Assembly (NCBI RefSeq): GCF_910596095.1
Contig: NC_056551.1
Location: 14,029,501 to 14,093,500 of the forward strand
Reading direction: 5' to 3'
Source: Thunnus maccoyii
Lineage: Eukaryota; Chordata; Actinopteri; Scombriformes; Scombridae
Length of the DNA: 64,000 bases
Numbering within the stretch: the first letter of the stretch is position 1; each line of letters starts with the position of its first letter. The position numbers and the translations under genes are program-made. The notes beneath the pieces are model-generated. The model did no database searches. It had not been told where the DNA came from and was given only the letters and a program-made list of their open reading frames with translations. Positions 12,585-25,160 of this stretch are shown here, piece by piece.

Positions 12585-13976
12585 TTACAAAAGAGAAGCA
12601 GCAAACAAATGTAAAGGGGAAATAAGGAACTGAGAGACAGATAAAAATAAATCTGACACACACACGCACACACACCTGATTCTTGTTAAGATAGCTGGAT
12701 CTTTTTGTCATCCATCACACACATTTCATGTCAGCAGACACTTCAAACTTCACCTTTAAAACCAAGTAACGTTAAAAAAATACATCTCTTCCTTTAAATT
12801 CACACCTGACCTATCATTGCAAATTGTAAGCATTACCAGATGCTAGCTTTAGCTTTGTGAGATAACAAATATTAACATTAAATACAACACATGTTCAAAT
12901 TACGACTTCTCACATGTATACAACTCACACACGCACACATTTTTTTTTTTAATGTCTTTCCTACCACACAACTGCTGCGGCCGTCTATCTTCAGCAAATG
13001 TCTTGTTCGTTTCAGCGAGTGGAAGTGTGGGATTGATAAAGCTCACTTCAAGATTGACATCTATACAAGAAAATATATTTATGAATGCATGTGTACATCT
13101 TCTGCGATAGTTAACGTTATATTTCTTTGCTTTAAACAACCAAAGCAAAGACAACAGAAAAAGGCCAGGACGTAGACCTAGAAAACAAATATATTTACAA
13201 CTTATCTGGATGTGTGCACAGACAGATCCCTCAGCCAAGAGACAAAACCTGATTAACCTTCACATGTTGGCTCTAATAAGTGTTTCTCTATTACCAGTTA
13301 GTTCTTCCATCGTTCACATTCCCGAATCCAACTCTTACATCTCTTTCTCCAATAACACACGTCTATTCCTCACATCAGTTTCCTCAGCCCGTTTATATGC
13401 TTTCTTCAAAACACTTTTACAACATGATACAGATTAACAAGTGGAACAACAGAGACAGATAGCCGGGTTCAATAGTCAACTATCACTACGCTCAAGAGAA
13501 TCCCAAACCATGGCTTACTCCTCTTACAATACTACCTTTTTATACACGAGAGAAACCAGATTTTAAAGGCCCTCAGCCTCATTCATGTTCAGTCAAACCA
13601 AACCGTCTCTTAGTCACACCTCCTAAGAAGCGTTGATGCCACGCAATGAGACATGGGAGACTGAAAGGCATTCCCCCAGCCCGCTGTACTCATCTCCTCC
13701 TGCGTCATGATCAACATGAAAGAATGTCCTAGCTGCCTGCTTCCCCTCAACCGTTCAAGCACCAAAACAAAAACAAGAGGAAGAAAACAAAATGTACACG
13801 GGTGAACGCCAGGCCCCGGCAGTGAGGAGTGTGTGTCGTGTTGGTGGGCTTCCCCTGTCAGCCCACAGGACGCAGTGCATTTCGGGAGGACTGCAGGTGG
13901 AAGACTCAGGCAGACGGAAAGGAAGGATCAGCCCCAGAGAAGCGCACACACACACACTCTCTCACACATGCTTTTT

Positions 13977-16900
13977 TTAGTCTGTATATTCAGCCACAAT
14001 GGACAGCAGCACCGTGATATCGTCTGGCTTCCCTCCTGCAGAACAAGACAGAGAGAGTGTGAAGAACCATGTTAAACCTGATCACCAGTTCATGTAAAGT
14101 AGGCCTGGGTGAGACATTTTGGAGTCATAGGCAGTTCCTGTTTTATTTTGCTTTGGTCTGGACAAAGAGATAAACTAGGTGTAGGTAAATGCAGTCTAAG
14201 GTGATGAATATTTGCAATCAGTCCCTGTGTTATAGGTGGGCCCTGGGGATCAAAATCTGAGACTTCAAGAGGTGAATGTTTCTTGCTGAGCACAGTTTAG
14301 GTTACGTAAGCGGTTGGCATAGATAATAAACATTGATTGATTGACTTAAGTAAAATTGATAAGGCTTTTAGGAGCCAGCTGCTGTCACTACGAGCGACCA
14401 CGACACACTCAGCTGAAAGTTGCCGGTAAACATGGTCACCGAAACAGGTTTGACCATGTTATGTTGTGACTTTCAGCTGAATGTGTCGTGGTTGTTGTGG
14501 TGGCGGACAACAACCACAAACAGAACATGTAGGTGTCCTTTTAAAAGTCTTAAATGTGGGTGTGGGTCCGCCCATAAAAACCAAATGCTTGGCCAGTTAC
14601 TTTCCTGCCTGGACTGTTTGCAATATGTGTCCTCTTAATTGTGTATTTTAAATTCCAATAAAGACATTTAATAACATTTGAATTGCATGTACTATAAAAA
14701 AGCATTGTGTGTTGAAAGGTACAAATCTGAAGAACCTACTCACCTCTTACATTCAGGCCATTGTCACAGGCAAACTGTGCAAAAGGGGACATATAGTTGG
14801 GATCATAGGCAAGGTCGTGAGCTTGCTTTGCAATGCTCTGTGCAGTCTGCAGGATGCTGTCATAGTTGGTAGTCTGAAATGAGCAAAAATAAAGCATTAA
14901 AATGTGAAAAACATAACATTTATCTAAATATATGTATGACGTATGGACACACATGTGAGGATGTATGAATAAGTTGACATAAGAAGTGACACCTTGAGTT
15001 TTTTGAGCTCCTGAAGAATCATGTAGTCCGGCATGTTGTCAAAGAGGCCGTCGGTTGCAGTCAGGATGATGTCACCAAGCTGCACGTCAAAGGAGGAGCT
15101 GTCAGCTGCTTCAGGACTAGAGGAAAAAAGGGGGACATGGCAAGATCAGTCACATGTGAAACAGGAGCATGCTGCTTCTGGGTCGCTGTCAATAGTTTCC
15201 AGTATGGAGTAAAGCAGGTCAGATGTCACTCTGCCAAATCTCGAGGGTGGACGCAGTGTGGGCAGCTAATCTGAAAGCTGACTCGAAAGTAACCTGTCCT
15301 TTCCAGACACAGAGAGGCTTGCTGGCGTCATGCCTAAGACCTGAATTTATTTCCTGGGAGCCTTTAACCTTATGTTCCTGCTTCGTCTCGAGGGTTTTTA
15401 TTTTTAAGTGATACACCACTGTGTCATAAAGGCACCTTGAAGAGGAATGTTTAGCAGGTCAACAGGGTTTACGTGGGAAAAAAAAAAGAATTAAAGATTA
15501 GACCTCATTAATGGATTAGAAAAGGTTTAGCCTTTGTTAATCAGGCTGCCATTGTCACAGTCAAATTGTGGCATTTATCTGAATGGCCTGGAAAGCCTGT
15601 GTGCATGTTTGTGCCTTGTGTGTCTTGTGCTTGAAATATTAATCGGGAGACATTTTGTTCTGTGAGACACCTGAAATGCTACCTATCCTTCTGACAGACA
15701 CCTTGCAAAGTGTGAGAAAGCCTGCCTAGCTGCGTTAACAAGCGCCGACGTCATGTGACAGAGAAGCAAATTCTTGACACTTTTGCGTTTGCCTACTGTT
15801 GGCCGAGAATGACTAGAATGTAAGTTCTTTAGGCTTGTTTAGAATTTAAGGTATTTTATCATTTTTGCTTTAATCGGCTCTTAAATACTCTTATGTTATT
15901 CTTGTATATATTGTTATTTCTCTTTTGTAGACCACACACACACACACTCAACCTTTTAAGTGTCCTACCATGGCATATGTACTGTATGTTGACTGCACTG
16001 TCTACAATAAATCCCCTGAGCTGAGGAGCCTCTCTCCTGTCCTGATTCTTTGACGGAAACCCTCTCCACATCTGCTCACCCAAACCAATTCAATTCCCAG
16101 CCTTTACTATACAAAGTCAGAGTTTAAATGATCAGCAAGGGCAAAATCATCCCCAACTCATGTAATTCCATGCATACCATGTTACTTTTAATTGGTGATG
16201 CAACTTCTTCAACTCACATCCAAAATTCATGATACTATGCAGTGCATATTTAGTCTCTGCAGCTGTCTGCGTGCAGTAAAAACATAAAATTTGAGGAAAA
16301 AAACTGTAGTTTCTCTGTACAAAAATGATAAGATTAAGATACATGATGAGACGGACATCATGCAACTCTCAAAGATTCTTTGAGAGGTGAACAGGAATTT
16401 ACCATACAAATAAAAAAAAAACAAAATTTTCAATTATTGAAGTGATCCTGTAAATCCACCAGCTTCTTTTTCTGATGTTCATATGTTCACATGCTGATGA
16501 GTGAAATATTTTATTAGGTTCTGATGATAATAAAAAAAAAAAAAAGATGACACGACCACCTTTAAAAATCACTGAAATATAAACAAAACAATGAAATGGA
16601 AATGAGATGATTTTCTATGCAAGTGATATAAGAATTGATCAAGTAGTTAAGGTGGCTGCAGAGGCATAGCCTAGTGTGGCCAGCAAACCTGTTTACACCT
16701 GCACATATTGTGAGGTGTGAAACCAAAGCAGGTCTTGTTTTATCTGCAAACACTGTCCGAAAGTTCCAACTGTAACTACATTTGCTGTTCACATGAGAGG
16801 ATGAGGCAGGTTTTATATCCAGTGAGTTGATTTAATAGCTTAGCATTTGTCACTTTTATGGAATTAGAAATACAGGAAGGTGGGAGCACTAACCTGTCAC

Positions 16901-19900
16901 TGAGCACCACCCCTTCAGCTCCTGGTGGAGCAATGGACAGCTGGAAGGGTGTGTTGAAATAATGCTGTTGCTCGTCTGAGCGATGAACCACCTCTCCTCC
17001 CCGAACCACCAGGAAGCCCGAGTCACCAAGGTTACACGTGTGTAACTGGTGACTCCGTCGATCCAGAACCACAATACAGGCTGTGCTGCTCCCTATAAAC
17101 AGAGCAAGAAAACAATGAAGTTATATGTAAATATGTAGAGGGTAGAGTTTGATGAGAGGACAAAGTGGAAATGCAAACATATTGGGCTGCAACTAACAAT
17201 TACTTTCATTATTGATTAATCTTTACTATTAATGTTGATTTCTCAAATATGGTAATCAACTAGTGGTTTGGTCTATAAAATGTCAGAAAATGGTGAAAAA
17301 TGTCAATCACTGTGTCCCACAACTGAAGGTGACATACTCAAATGTCTTCTTTTGTCCCAACCAACAGTCCACAACCCAAAGATACTTAGTTTACCATCAG
17401 TGAAAACTAAAGAAACCAGAAAATATTCATATATATTATATCATAGTCATTTGAGAGACTGAAACCAGAGAATATTGGCATTTTTTTCTTATAAAATTAC
17501 CAAAAACAATTAATCGACTATCAAAAGTAGATAGGAGTACAGTACTCCCGTACAGATAGGAGAAAAGGAGCACAGGCCGAGTTTGTGTTTAATTTCACTC
17601 AGTGGAGAGGAAGAATGCTGCCCGACCAGTACCACTACGTTTTTGTGCATCTTCCTTGTGGAATTTGATGCTTCCATTGTGAGTTAAACTGACATTATTA
17701 TGTAATCCGCAATTGTCCTCGCACCAAGAGAGGGAAAAAAGCAAACACAAGGGTCATGTCCTAGATCCCCAGTGGTTGCAGCTTTGGGAGCCAGTCCAAG
17801 TAACCTTGAGCGGGGAAGGTCAAGCACATACCTTGTCACAGCTTTCTAAAATAAAAATAGACCATTTGACAAACGTGACATGGGGGGAGGAGGTAAACAT
17901 TAAGTGTCTGCTCTGGCTGTGGGTGAGGGTTACCGAGTCTCAGAAGAAATGTGACCTTGGTCACATGTTTGACATGTCTTTGCTTTTAAAATCTCTTCAG
18001 CCATCCTGCAGTGTCAGTTACGGATGAATTCTTGACCTTTTGGAGCTCTGGTATGAAGCAAAACGTTCACCATGTGTAAAAGCAAAATTCGAGGTCACTG
18101 AGTCTCAACAGCCTGAACAAGATGGTTTGGTTACCTCACTTGTATTACATCACTCAGCCGGATCCAGGTCTAAGCCTTACTTAATCATAACCAACCTCTC
18201 TCGCTTTAATGAATCAATGTTTACAGTTTTACCGTGCAAGAAAAATTAAATGCAGAATTGTCACACATATTCTTTCATCCATTTGTGCACTTTTCTGCAA
18301 GTAGTTCACATTCTTCTGCATCTCCCTAAGCAAGGCCACAGCTCACAGTCTGACTCATCCTGCGGCTATGTTATTTATTCTAAGATTATGGCGGTTCACA
18401 TAGGATGCATGACTCACTCCACCAGTGACTCTGTGTGTACCATTAAGTATCACCTGTGTGGGGGTTTTAAGTCAGCGTGTACTCACCTAGCAGGGGAACT
18501 TTGTTCTGTAAGAGCTCATAGTAGCCAGTGGTCAGGATTCCCACTGGATTACTGGGAGTGAAGCGTCCCTCCTTCACCAGTCGCTCACACGTTCTCATCA
18601 AGGTGGCGGAGAACTGAGACGGGTCAACGCCATAGTCACGCCAGCCGCCTACGCCATCTGCTACACCTGATAAACAAAAATGGGAGTACAAGTCCTAGTT
18701 TAGTTGTTGTTTTGGTATTGTCCATCCCCCAACCAAAAGAGATTACGCTGAACTGACATAAAAACAACCATTAAGTACTGAACATTTTTTCAGATGCATT
18801 GTTGAATTATTAATCAGCCTTGTTTCTGCCATCCCTTGAAACACTTTCTCTGCAATGGTCTGTTTCATTGTGTTTGGTTTCCTTTTGTTTTTGTTTTTGC
18901 TTTTTAAAAATATTAAATCAAATAATAGACTAAGTTAGAGCAAAATAAATGTAACTAGGTAGCTGATATGTCAGAATTCACCAGAATGATATTAGATTAC
19001 TGGATATCTGCATAACATAAAGCTCAAAAGCAATAGAGAAAGTGGCAAGAGCATACAGTCCTCAGATTAATCATCATCCAACATCCAAAACCAAAACAAA
19101 TGCTTTTGGACTTTAAAAAAAAGTGGGGATGTCTAGAACTTCAGAGCTCTAGAATAAGGAGAAAATGTGTATAATGGTAATAACATTTATCTTCAAAGCA
19201 CACAGTTATTTTATGGTAAATGACTGCATTTGTGGCTATGTACTCTGTCAGTGAGCTCACACGAATGTTTCTCCTCTAATTCACTGATCACTCATTTGAC
19301 TGTCATTTCCTTTGAAAAACAGAAATAACAGAGCTGTGCATGGTAAGTGAAAACATTCATGTCAAACAGTGTTTCCATGCCCTGTTGCCCTGTGAGGAAA
19401 ACAGGATTACACGCTCAGACTCATGTATTAGTTTCAGTTTTCCCTCTACCACAAACAAGACACTGAGAACACAAAACACACCCTGGAAATCACCAGAAAT
19501 TTCGCCTCAGCATCCATTACTGTTAGTAAAAGTAAGAAGTTATGTTTCCATTAAACTGTTATGGCATCCACTATGAGGAGTTTACTACAGACTTCCTCTT
19601 GCCATGTGTAACACGTGAAGCCGTGGGGGAAGGGGGATAATTACTTAGAACTGGCTTTTTTTTTTTTTTTTTTACTGCAGATCATTTCCCTTAACATTCA
19701 AGACTGCACAAGGCTTGAAAAGCCATTTAAAAAACACAATGTGAATGTGTCGACCACGCCACGTGGTTTGTAAAACCTTTAGCTGTGTTTACCCTCCTGT
19801 CAGCTGGGCGGCGAGGACAAAGCTCTGCGCTCAGCTAAGCTATTAGCAATATGGCTGCCTCCTTGCTCAACCATATTGACCTTTGCAAGACATTGCCGTG

Positions 19901-20513
19901 TTCACTCTGAGAAGTTGTAATATGAGCGTTTTCAACACCTTCCACCTTTAATTGAGCTCATCTATATCTCCTATTTTGATGCGTTTCATATCTTGCGGCG
20001 CCGCTGCGTATTCGCCAGCTGCAGCTCATGTAGGTGAAAGGTCATTTAGTGTTTCACCTCAAAACCACCCTCTGACATCACATAATGCACTTTATGCATA
20101 GCATGACGTGACTGCAGCTTCGGTGTATCCTCTGCAAGCATCTACGGGGCTTCAAGTTAGTTTAAGATAGCGGATTCATGGTTGCAAAAGGGGTGAAAGT
20201 TGGGGAAGAAGGGGTGGGGGCTGCTGTGTTTTCATCCACACGTGTAAGGGCAGATCACTGAAGGTCACCCGGAGCACAGTTATACTGTTTTATATGCTAG
20301 AGAGAGCTTACCCAGTACATCCGCGCTCCTGTGCCGCGCTATGAAGCAAGCATCGTCCCCGTAGCACATCCCTTTCTTCAGGATCCCCTTGCGAAAATCT
20401 TTCCCGAAGCCATAACTGGCGGAGACCAGGCTGTAGTCACGACCGTCCGTCTGAGAGAGTCCGCCCAGGACAGCCCTGGCTACCAGTCTGCCATAAGACA
20501 GTACGGATAACAT
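13977..20513 (-). CDS. pptc7: PTC7-type mitochondrial protein phosphatase (PP2C family), complete, 6 coding exons
   Basis: A metal-dependent Ser/Thr phosphatase of the PPM/PP2C family. The PTC7 branch acts in mitochondria, on coenzyme Q biosynthesis and mitochondrial protein import/turnover. Coding exons (minus): 20513-20312, 18666-18487, 17092-16894, 15116-14993, 14873-14744, 14035-13977. They sum to 894 nt, giving 297 aa in continuous frame with GT/AG introns. The N-terminus is short, basic and hydrophobic, fitting a mitochondrial targeting signal. PP2C metal-site motifs are all present: YGDDACF (D53/D54), VADGVGGW (D71), LGDSGF (D151), TATDGLFDN (D216) and GKPDDITV (D283/D284). The length is close to the vertebrate protein (about 300 aa). 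Teleosts carry two copies (a/b); I cannot tell which this is. Intron 2 and intron 5 contain transposon copies. Confidence 0.95.
14276..14550 (+). repeat. Second copy of the ACTGGTGAC-type repeat, in pptc7 intron 5
   Basis: Shares GTAAAATTGATAAGGCTTTT, TTGCTGAGCACA and AACATGTAGGTGTCCTTTTA with 9240-9730, in the same order except for the last block. It also has its own inverted pair around AGCTGAAAGT / ACTTTCAGCT (about 14410-14480). Confidence 0.5.
17184..17535 (+). mobile_element. Short DNA transposon, GCTGCAACTAA family, copy 3
   Basis: Begins GGGCTGCAACTAACAATTAC and contains GGTCTATAAAATGTCAGAAA. It runs to AATTAATCGACTATCAAAAG, where the right end breaks off. It lies in pptc7 intron 2, on the sense-opposite strand to the gene. 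Confidence 0.65.
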
Positions 20514-20830
20514 CCCCCAGCAAGGACCAGCCCCGTCTTGATTTAAGCCCCCGTCTCTCTCTCCCTCTTTACCCGACCCGGGTGCCTGCCTACTCGGCTA
20601 CTTCTTCTTCAAGCCCCCGGCTGACTAGTTTCTACCCGTCCATTCAACCCCGCTTCCGTGAAATAGTAACGTAACTCCAGACGTTGCTCTAAACTCGAAT
20701 AAAACGCCAACGTCTTGACAATATAACGTCCGTCTATGTTCCAGCTGTGGGTTTCATGAACGCGGTTCCTCCGCTGGGCTCACGGCTTCCCGACATGTTT
20801 CCTCTCTGTATCGGACAGAAAGCTGGAAGT
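20514..20830 (-). promoter_or_regulatory. pptc7 5'UTR and CpG-type promoter
   Basis: Upstream of the pptc7 ATG. Dense CpG dinucleotides for this AT-rich region, with no TATA box seen. It sits about 1.2 kb head to head with the prion gene's first exon. Confidence 0.45.
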
Positions 20831-21600
20831 ACATACGGGGCGTTTAACGGTTTACAATCCTGACGTCACGGGTAGCCAGCATCATCCAATGAGAGAGAGT
20901 CACTGCAGTTACGTCGCTGGGTACATTAAGACGTTGCGTAGGCGTCAGATGTGCACTTGTTTTAATAACCGGAGCATGCGACAGACAGCCGTTGGTCGTA
21001 AACGTGTGCTTAGAAATAATATGGTACATTTTTATTGTATTAATGTCATAGTCACTGGTGGGATCAGGATGACATGTCCTATAGAGTATCTCTATATGTG
21101 ACAATCTGGAATGAAGAGTACTCATGGTGTCCTTTCAGTGGAAGAAAATGTGATGTAAAGAACCCTCAAAAACAAGAAAATATGATGTGCCCTTTAAATG
21201 AAGAGGATGTAATGCAGTGCCCTATGATGTTGTGGTAATGGGGTGAGCTGGAGCTTCTGTATGGATGCTCTTCTAGTGAAAAAAAAGCATTCCCCTAAGT
21301 CTAACATACTGAAGTGCAGAATTGGGGGCCCTTTAAATGAAAAAAGGTGTCCTATAGGGTGCACTGTATGGCAGAAAAACATTGTGAAGTGGGGGCACAT
21401 TTAATGTATCAGGTGCCCTTTATATTTGAGTCCTCCACAAGTCATAGTTAAAAACCCACTAGAACTCATACAATAAGGCTCATCAGGCTAGTTCTAGTTC
21501 ACCTAAGCTAAGTAAAAAATCATTATATGTTGTCTGCTCATTAAAGGCAAACACGAAGGTTTTCTGAAAAAATATAGCTCTTTTGTTTTTATTATTTTAC
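20831..21600. repeat. Intergenic stretch with degenerate 'gtgccctttaaatg' tandem copies
   Basis: Within 21120-21425 the blocks GTGCCCTTTAAATGAAGAGG, GGGCCCTTTAAATGAAAAAA and GGTGCCCTTTATATTTGAG recur, with related TGTCCTNT pieces between them, at uneven spacing. It looks like a decayed tandem array. No gene is seen in the rest of the stretch. Confidence 0.4.
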
Positions 21601-21725
21601 GCCTTTTACGTAATGGCCAGCAGAATGCGGAGTCACTGCAGTTTCCCCACCTCTATTTCCCCTCAAGCGGGTACTTGCTGTGCATAAAAACAAGCACACC
21701 CCGTCCAGGCCAGACCCAGATCCCA
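21601..21725 (+). promoter_or_regulatory. Probable prion gene promoter
   Basis: A TATA-like CATAAAAA lies at 21683-21690, followed by a pyrimidine/CCC-rich stretch and then the noncoding exon. The start site around 21713-21726 is inferred from the TATA-like spacing. Confidence 0.4.
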
Positions 21726-21818
21726 AAGCCTAGAGACGGAGCTGTGAGGAAGCGACAGGACAACAACGCAATATTATTGAGTTAACGTCGAAGCGCACAG
21801 ATAAACCGTCAATTCACG
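21726..21818 (+). other. Noncoding exon 1 of the prion gene (predicted)
   Basis: Ends with a strong donor, CACG|GTAAGAAATA, at 21819. The next acceptor in the right place is CTTTAG at 25814-25819, a few bases before the ATG. Vertebrate prion genes typically have one or two noncoding exons and one coding exon, so this fits. The 5' end is approximate. Confidence 0.5.
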
Positions 21819-22268
21819 GTAAGAAATAATTCAGTTATACTTAATATTATGATTATAAAGTTGTTTGTGTGTAGCGTCATTGAGAGCGGCTTCATTTCCG
21901 TTATACGTGATTATCGTGGTGAACCATCTGGGCTAATGGCCAGCAAGGGTGACAGTGCTGCACTGGTTCGTTAACATTAACGTTACCCAATGTATTAACA
22001 AGAAAAACGTGTATTTTATCATTTGCTTACAGTCCTTAAGGCTTGAATATGTATTTGTTTTTTTCACTATCCAAATTATGAAATTATGCTCTGCTGGAAT
22101 CATTGAAATTTAATTAAAATCAAATATTCAATGAGGTTATGTCCTGCTATATGCCCCATAGAATAATATAAATGGGTACATAATAATCCATTGTAGCTCA
22201 TGTTGATCATTATGAAAAATAATTGACACAAGTGATCATCTGCCCGTCTCTGCAATCATACAGGGCTG

Positions 22269-23550
22269 CACTGTAAAAAAAAAAATCGTAAAAAAATGGT
22301 AAAAAGTCTGGCAGCAAAAGTTGCCAAACACTTACCGTCAAATAACAGTAAAAAACTTTTAGTTATTCGACAGAGATTTATTTTAAAAATATGGATAATT
22401 ACTTTGGACATTGTCTGCATTTTTACAGTCCAACCATTGTAAAATAAAAATAAAATCTAATTTTAAAACATTGCTAGAATGTTAAATGAATGGATAAATC
22501 TGCATTAAAAATGAAAAAGACTGCAGAAATACCTTAAAATTACCAAATTTAAATGAAGACTGTTTTCATACAGTAATCTTTGGTAAATTCATAGGATTAT
22601 TCAATCCATCCACAAGAACTCCCCCTCAAAATACAGATTTCTGGATGTAAAACACAAAAAATACATTCAAATTACTCTCCTTTAACACCCATTAATGGTA
22701 TCTTGAGAGCTTTAGGCTTTTATTTTATGTGATTATCCAATCTATTTACAGTAAATCCCTGGTAAATGTTGGTTTTACACTGTACAAAAAATAAGATCAT
22801 GTGATAATAGTTTCAAAAAACATCATTTTAATAATCATTACTTTATATAAACATTATTTGACAGTAATTACAAGCAACTCTCCAGTATATTTACAGGCTT
22901 TTCCCATAAACGTATGGGGTATAGATTATATAAACATTATTTGACAGTAATTAAAATCAACTTTCCAGTATATTTACAGGTTTTCCCATAAATGTATGGG
23001 GTATGCATTATATAAACACTTTTTGACAGCTATTATAATCAACTCTCCAATATATTTATAGGCTTTTCCCATGAATGTATTAGGTTTAGTTTCTATAAAC
23101 ATTATTTGATAGTATTTAAAAGCAACTTTCCAATATATCTACATACATTCCCCCATTAATGTATGAGGTTAACTTTATATAAACATTATTTGACAGTAAG
23201 TACAAGCAGCTCTCCAATATATTTACAGGCTTTTCCCATAAATGTATGGGGTTTACTTCATATGAACATTATTTTACAGTAATTGCAAGCAACTCCCCAA
23301 TATATCTACAGACATTTCACATTAATGTATGGGGTTCTGAATGTACAAAAACCAAAAGGTGTATGTAAAAGTACCATTATATCAACTTCTTTTACACTGA
23401 ATCATTATATACATTTTTCTATTGCCATTTTACAATCCATTCAATGCAGATCCCCATTTGAGGTGTATGAGGTTTCAAGATGTTTAATAATGTATCATAA
23501 AATTACCTTTCACTACTTGCTTTACAAAATAATTCACCATTTTTACAGTG
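22269..23550. mobile_element. Element with CACTGTAAAAA inverted ends and six internal 83-bp tandem repeats
   Basis: The left end is CACTGTAAAAAAA (22269) and the right end TTTTTACAGTG (to 23550). Between about 22845 and 23335 a unit of about 83 bp occurs six times. Each unit contains TATAAACATTATTTGACAGT, then CTCCAGTATATTTACAGGC, then CCCATAAATGTATGGGGT, with 10-25% variation by eye. It lies in the prion gene's intron. It has no transposase ORF, so it is non-autonomous; the superfamily is not known to me. Confidence 0.55.
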
Positions 23551-23991
23551 TTATCCTTAAAGTTTCAGAATTAATGAACCAATAAACAGCCATATTGAAT
23601 TATAATGTGGGTCTGAAGCTAATCAACCCAATAAGAGCTCAAACAGAATACTTTACCAGAATATATTTATTTTTTTCTCATTCAGATTATTTCAATAGAC
23701 ATCAATAGAAGCAAAAACAGTTTTGTACATTTTATCAGTACAATGTCTTACATGTTGCATTATGGCAAAAGGGAAACTACAGCCAATTTAGAAATTCATA
23801 CATATTATTCCCATGCCCATGCAAAATGTTAGTGAACATGAACAAATCTCTCCCAAATCCAAAAATTATTTTGCTAAAATTCAAATTTGTGATGTCATCT
23901 GATAATGTCTGGAGCTTTTCCAAAAACAATGAATTGAGAAAGATGTTATAGATGACACTGAGAACACCCAGGGGGATGTTCTGAGTATACG

Positions 23992-24436
23992 GTAGGGTTG
24001 GACTGATGGGCAATGCCATCGTCCATCATAAATGGCTGACAGTCATCAACCACTGAGCCTCTACCATCATAACATCGTGTTTTAAAAGCCCCCCCATTGT
24101 CTGTCCATCTATTGCGTGGATGAAATTACTCTTATTGGCTTTTTTACTCACAGAGCTTTTATTGCACTTACAGTAATGCAACGACTGTAGTTGTCGTCAC
24201 CTCAAGTACCTCACGTGGTTCACTGTCTCCCCTCTGCTCCACTCAGAGGACACACACTCACACATGCAAGGATCGCTCAGTGCCACTTGTGGTGAAACAG
24301 ACGAGAGGAGAGAAACTTAGCGCAACCATAAATGACAGCAAAATGCAGTAATTTATCCCACCCGATATCATCGTCCATTATGATGTTTCACTGTGGACAT
24401 CGTCATATGCCAATTCTGTAGACATCGCCCAACCCT
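23992..24436. mobile_element. Non-autonomous hAT-like element with 8-bp target duplication
   Basis: Inverted ends: left AGGGTTGGACTGATGGGCAA, right CATCGCCCAACCCT. Flanking 8-mers AGTATACG (23984-23991) and AGTATACA (24437-24444) agree at 7 of 8 positions. An 8-bp duplication is the hAT signature. The interior shows further inverted similarity (CATCGTCCATCATAAATG / CATCGTCCATTATGATG) and no transposase. It lies within the prion gene's intron. Confidence 0.65.
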
Positions 24437-24649
24437 AGTATACAGGTACATTTTCTTTTTCAGATATGAAAGGTCACTATAGAATAAAGCTTACTTGGGT
24501 ATTTAAATATTACTACAAAATTAGTTTCACATTCATTGTCTATGAAGCAGCCCCAGACTTAATTGCGGATGGCATCAGAAATTTGAGTCTCATGTCTCTG
24601 GTTTGTGGCTTTGGGAGGAAGTAGTTCACATTCACAAATATCAGAAATG

Positions 24650-24800
24650 GGAGTTACACATGTGCAAGTCACAAGCAAGTCTCAAGTCTTAACCTTAAAG
24701 GCTCAAGCAAGTCCTAAGTCACTGTGTTTAGACTCAAGTAAGCCAAGTCAAGTCACTGCTAAATGTCAAGCAAGACAAGTCAATTAAATCACAAATCAAG
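24650..24800 (+). repeat. Degenerate (CAAGTC)n-type simple repeat
   Basis: Repeated CAAGTC/CAAGTCA words such as GTGCAAGTCACAAGCAAGTC and GCCAAGTCAAGTCACTGC. This is a common form of fish low-complexity DNA, not coding. Confidence 0.6.
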
Positions 24801-25160
24801 TCACCATGAAAGAAGCGCTTAAAACACTAGAGAAAGGGGTATAATGGCAATCCATGTCATGAGAAAACGGCAACACGAAACAGTATTCTATCTGATGATT
24901 ACTTTTTTCTGCTGTGGATTGTGTAGACTAATACATCCATTAATTTGGAACACTGAAATTGTTCAAACGTCAAGCATCATCAAGGAAAAATACCATCTTG
25001 TTTGCCTGATCTTGAAGGATTGCATTTGTCACACAGTTGACTGGAGAGAAGGAGAGACCATTCTGCTGTGGTTGAGTTACATTGACTTTGAACTAGTGAG
25101 GGACCTCAAACAGAATAAAGGATTGTAAACAAAACTACTTATAGAGAACCAACAAATCCA

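Larger units (their letters stand above)
11265..13976 (-). other. pptc7: pptc7 3'UTR
   Basis: The 2.7 kb between the pptc7 stop codon (13977-13979) and the first clear AATAAA signal on the minus strand (11280-11285). No coding exon is recognisable; the several short ORFs here look random. It contains a (CA)14 microsatellite at 12557-12584 and CA-rich DNA at about 12656-12675 and 13946-13970. The length is inferred from the signal position only. Confidence 0.6.

Noticed and set aside
12891-13238. Overlapping ORFs of 94 (plus) and 112 (minus) codons
   Set aside because: They lie in the predicted pptc7 3'UTR and have low-complexity, random-looking translations.
13462-13475. GGGTTCAA words suggesting a tRNA or tRNA-derived SINE B box
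   Set aside because: No matching A box or cloverleaf could be drawn around it; the same holds for GGTTCGGATC near 45908.
22845-23335. Regular 83-bp repeats considered as a CRISPR-like array
   Set aside because: The whole unit repeats with gradual divergence and no unique spacers, and the host is a vertebrate. It is a tandem repeat within a transposon.
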